Below, one piece after another: positions 60,761 through 64,000 of a stretch of 64,000 nt of DNA. The notes under the pieces are model-generated. The model did not search any database. It saw only the letters and a list, made by a program, of their open reading frames with translations, and was not told the DNA's origin. Positions within the stretch are counted from its first letter, which is position 1. Each line of letters begins with the position of its first letter. The stretch lies in the NCBI GenBank assembly GCA_009739215.1, contig VSJF01000001.1, positions 2,170,001 through 2,234,000 on the forward strand. The letters are read 5' to 3'. The DNA comes from Floccularia luteovirens. Its lineage: Eukaryota; Basidiomycota; Agaricomycetes; Agaricales; Squamanitaceae. The position numbers were made by a program, and so were the translations under genes.

Positions 60761-61501
60761 TCTGAAAGTACAACCTGTTCAGTACGCAGCAGGTGGTGCG
60801 GAGGGAATATATGAAATGGAATGAAGAGGGTAGTGAGGAGGTATAAAGAAATCATGTAGATCAGGTCATCGAAATCTGCTGTTGTCAACCCCGTGTAAAC
60901 ATGATGATACTGCCAAAACGAACAGCCAGAATGATCTGATGGAGTTCTCCCCTTCACCAGCTCCCAGCCTCTCCAATTGGACATAAATATCACAGTTCCC
61001 GCGTCCAGCTGATCAGTTATATGATTATCGAGTGCTTTTACTGTTGTGATCAAGTGAGGCGACTACCGTACCCTTCAATGCAGTATTGGATATTCAAATG
61101 GGCTCATCAATGAACAACATCAAGTTCATCATTAAGTATTGCACCACCAATCAGCTAAAGAACCCTCCTTGCCATCGGCTGAAACTAAGCAACTCAAGAC
61201 CCAACAGCTAGCCTTTCTCATGTATGACTAATTTTAAAATATCAAGATCAACGTTATCAGGCGACAAGGCACCCTGCAGGTACGCGTATTATTAAGCTTA
61301 AGGAAATAGAACCAGTAAACATGAACGGCGGATTGATGTAAGATATTTGCCTCGTTACACAGTACTTATTGCACCTTGTTATCCGAAGTGAACTAGTATC
61401 TGATTGCAATTGGCTATAAGTATGTACATATGTACAGATTTCAATGAAACGTTTCTATAATTGTACGTAAGTGGATTTGTTGGCATCTATCAAGCTCCAC
61501 G
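60761..61501. promoter_or_regulatory. Divergent region between the methyltransferase and LSG1
   Basis: 741 bp between two divergent starts. A 98-codon minus-strand frame (60757-61053) ends in an ATGATGA overlap with the methyltransferase start, so it could be an upstream reading frame or part of a 5' intron. The LSG1 promoter is on the right side. Nothing else is recognised. Confidence 0.4.
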
Positions 61502-63752
61502 ATGCCTCCTCGCCGGAAACCTACATCAACCAAGCAAAAGAAGGCCGATCAGCAATTAAAACGCGCTATCAAACGCGGGGACGTTCCTCCTCCAGACCCC
61601 AAGTCCAAGAGTACCAATCGAAAGCGGAAAACCAGAGTCAGGTTAAGGGCCTACTGGCCAATTGATAGGATCCTCTAACTCCACTGTAACCGCAAATGTC
61701 GAGTCTGCTAGACGTCTTCAGTCGTCATTTATCAAATTACCCCCTACCTTTCTAGAAGATACAAAGTTACTAGCGTCAAAGCTGCGTTTACCTCGTCCCA
61801 TTACTGTGGAGAGCGTCATTTTCAACGATCTATCTAACAATCATGAGGTGCAGCTTCCCACCCTGACCTGTCCTCGAAGGCCAAAATGGCGGTTCGATAT
61901 GACAAAAGTTGAAGTTGAGCGTAATGAAGAGGGTCTCTTCAAGAAATGGCTCATTCAAACGGATGAAGCTGTCGGGAAATGGCAGGAGATCCTGAAAGCA
62001 CCTTTGTCAGATAACACCGACGACCAACCTGAGATAGAGCCGAAAATGCCAGCATCCCCAACTTACTTTGAACGGAATTTGGAAGTATGGAGACAGTTGT
62101 ACGTATACTAGAACACACGAAATATATTATCGTTAATTGATGTTACTTTATAGATGGCGTGTGACCGAGATATCTCAGATAATCCTTGTCCTCCTCGATT
62201 CACGCTGTCCTCTGTTACATTACCCGCCTTCTCTGTCGGCTTACCTTGCAGATCGTAAAGTTATTCTAGTATTGACAAAAGTGGATATAACAGGACCAGT
62301 TCGTGTCCAAGCATGGATTAGTTACATAAAAGCAAAGCACCCAAACATCCCCATAGTACAAGTCGAGTCGTATGTTGAGAAGGACGCAAGAGCTGAACAT
62401 CAAGGACGGCGGCAATATGCTCCACATATACCTGAGAATTTTCGTCGGACACTTGTTGAAACCATCAGAGAAGTTCACAATCAAATGCTAGAACCCCCAG
62501 AGAAAGTGAGGAAACAACCCGAACTGGCTTCAAAAGTGGGTGGCTCCTGTACGACGGATTATTGACTGGGAAGCAGTTCTGAAAGCTGATGGGACGAAAG
62601 TGGGAACTGCTGTTGGAGGTGCTGCGGTTCCTCGGAGTAACAGCAATGCTGAAGAAGATCAGGAACCAGAGTTTCTGACTGTTGGGCTCATTGGTGAGCT
62701 TTCGACGGTTTGCAATGCCGTAGCCATGGTAATAAGTGACATGTACATAATAGGTCAACCCAATGTCGGGAAGTCATCCCTCTTGAATGCTCTGTTTGGT
62801 ATTCAACGGGTACGGGCGTCAAAGACACCGGGGAAGGTAGCACCAAGACAATAAAGATGCGCAATTTCAGTGAACTGACCAAGTTTCAGACGAAACATTT
62901 CCAAACTTTATACTGGACCCAAGATGTTCGCCTTGTCGATTGTCCAGGACTCGTCATGCCCAATTTTGTACCAATGGAAATGCAGGTTCGTTGTCGTTTT
63001 GTTATATGCATTTTATATAGGAGCTAATATGAACAAAACTCAGGTGCTTTGTGGGATCTTACCCATATCCCGCATCTCTGCAATACCATCTTGTATTCAC
63101 TTTGCTTCGTGTTTGTTACCACTAGAGCAGATATTCAAACTTGTTCATCCAATAAACAAGGCTGTCCTAGTAGAAGACAAGCGAACCTGGAGGGAGGGCA
63201 CTCGTCCACGAGAATCTGAGGATAAATCGCTGGCATGGACAGCTATGGATATTCTGACTGCATATGCCGATGACAAGGGGTGGGTAACTGCCAAAGCAGG
63301 TCGGCCTGATATCCATCGCGCCGGCAATGCCTGTATGTGCTGTCGTTTACTGCGAGAATTATCCGTTGATTAGTTATGACGTTAGTACTGCGAGCTCTGG
63401 CAGAAGGTCGTGTGTCGTGGGGATTTTGGCCATCTCTGGTAGATCAAAAACTTATAGCTTCCGAAGGCGAAGATGATTCTGGTATTTGGATAAGTCGCAC
63501 CACCCCTGTCGACTTTGAAAGTGGTACCGAGAGTGAGGAAGATAAGGCGGATGACACTAGCTTCTATTAGTGAGCAGGAGGAATTGAAGGATGAAGAAGG
63601 AGAAAGTGAAGAGGGATGTGACAACTGACGTCAGAGCTAGTAGATTTGCTGCGTTGGCAATCCTGCAAGGGGAGGAGCAAGCGGATGAAGATGCTGTACC
63701 TAACACTGAGTCTGATGATTCAGGAGAAGAACCTGAAGACCAAGATTGCTAA
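61502..63752 (+). CDS. LSG1: Large-subunit GTPase LSG1, with several apparent frameshifts
   Basis: Circularly permuted GTPase that releases Nmd3 from cytoplasmic 60S subunits. The start is MPPRRKPTSTKQKKADQQLK, then ESARRLQSSFIKLPPTF. Motifs run in the permuted order: LTKVDIT (G4), then GLIGQPNVGKSSLLNALFG (G1, split by an intron) and LVDCPGLVMPNFVP (G3). Next come LVHPINKAVLVEDKRTWREG and WTAMDILTAYADDKGWVTAK, which are C-terminal family motifs. Introns join in frame, but +1 skips are needed near 61640-61650, at the A4 run 62532-62535, near 63566-63572 and near 63628. The tail is acidic and ends EEPEDQDC. The many skips suggest base insertions in the assembly. Confidence 0.85.
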
Positions 63753-63972
63753 AAAGACACTCATAATTTTAGGGCTCAATCAACTCAACAACTCCCTATA
63801 TTTTCCTGACCTCTACGGATACCATCCCACGACATGCAATGTAGATGAATACATGTATTATGAAAGAGCAAAGTAAATATATCTTGTTCCCATATGATTT
63901 GTGGTGGCTAGTAGTTGGTAGCGGGCCGGACGAAATCTTCCAACCATGGAATAGATTTGACCATAGAGGGAC

Positions 63973-63992
63973 ATTATGCCAGGTGGCATAAT
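63973..63992. repeat. Perfect 9-bp palindrome near the window end
   Basis: Arms ATTATGCCA and TGGCATAAT separated by GG. It lies inside a wider imperfect inverted repeat (GGACGAAAT at 63928 and ATTTCCGTCC at the very end), so it may be part of a hairpin-type element cut by the window edge. Confidence 0.5.
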
Positions 63993-64000
63993 TTCCGTCC

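Noticed and set aside
1..64000. tRNA, rRNA or CRISPR features
   Set aside because: I scanned for GGTTCGAATCC-type T-loop words and for spaced repeats and saw none that formed a credible structure; a covariance-model search could still find small RNAs.

Overview
This window is nuclear DNA of an Agaricomycete (mushroom-forming basidiomycete, most likely Agaricales). The genes are dense, on both strands, and split by many 45-60 nt GT-AG introns. The left end is an A (HD) mating-type locus: an HD1 homeodomain gene (116-1686), an HD2 homeodomain gene (2523-4244) and, convergent to them, the mitochondrial intermediate peptidase gene that marks this locus in mushrooms (4538-6994). Glycine dehydrogenase (25763-29548) and para-aminobenzoate synthase (40325-42700) also lie in the window; both are remembered A-linked genes in other agarics.

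Layout: 0-7 kb, mating-type genes and MIP. 7-15 kb, a DDT/WHIM chromatin protein, a FAM32A-like protein, a TMEM115-like Golgi membrane protein and COG1. 13.6-22.4 kb, a direct tandem duplication of about 4.4 kb. Each copy carries one 12-exon gene for a seven-membrane-segment, GPCR-like protein (16464-17944 and 20844-22335, both intact). The right copy also carries a broken 3' fragment of COG1 and a 120-bp hairpin-type MITE that is absent from the left copy. 22.6-42.7 kb, housekeeping genes: SEC61 gamma, a PPR protein, glycine dehydrogenase, RSC9, an FBXO21-like protein, RRP1, HIU hydrolase, UBC12, a 2OG-Fe(II) oxygenase, a basidiomycete-type orphan and PABA synthase. 43-64 kb, TTI1, dCMP deaminase, POP3, an arrestin-like protein, VTA1, a WDR75/NAN1-like protein, a SAM methyltransferase and the GTPase LSG1.

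The housekeeping genes do not form one pathway; their link is position beside the mating locus. Themes that recur are secretory traffic (COG1, TMEM115, SEC61 gamma, VTA1, arrestin), chromatin (DDT/WHIM, RSC9) and ribosome or RNA processing (RRP1, WDR75, LSG1, POP3).

Two points need care. First, eight otherwise well-conserved genes need one or more single-base skips to stay in frame, always in the +1 direction and often in A or T runs; this looks more like insertion errors in the assembly than like biology. Second, exon joins were made by eye from splice signals, so exact ends of exons are inferences.
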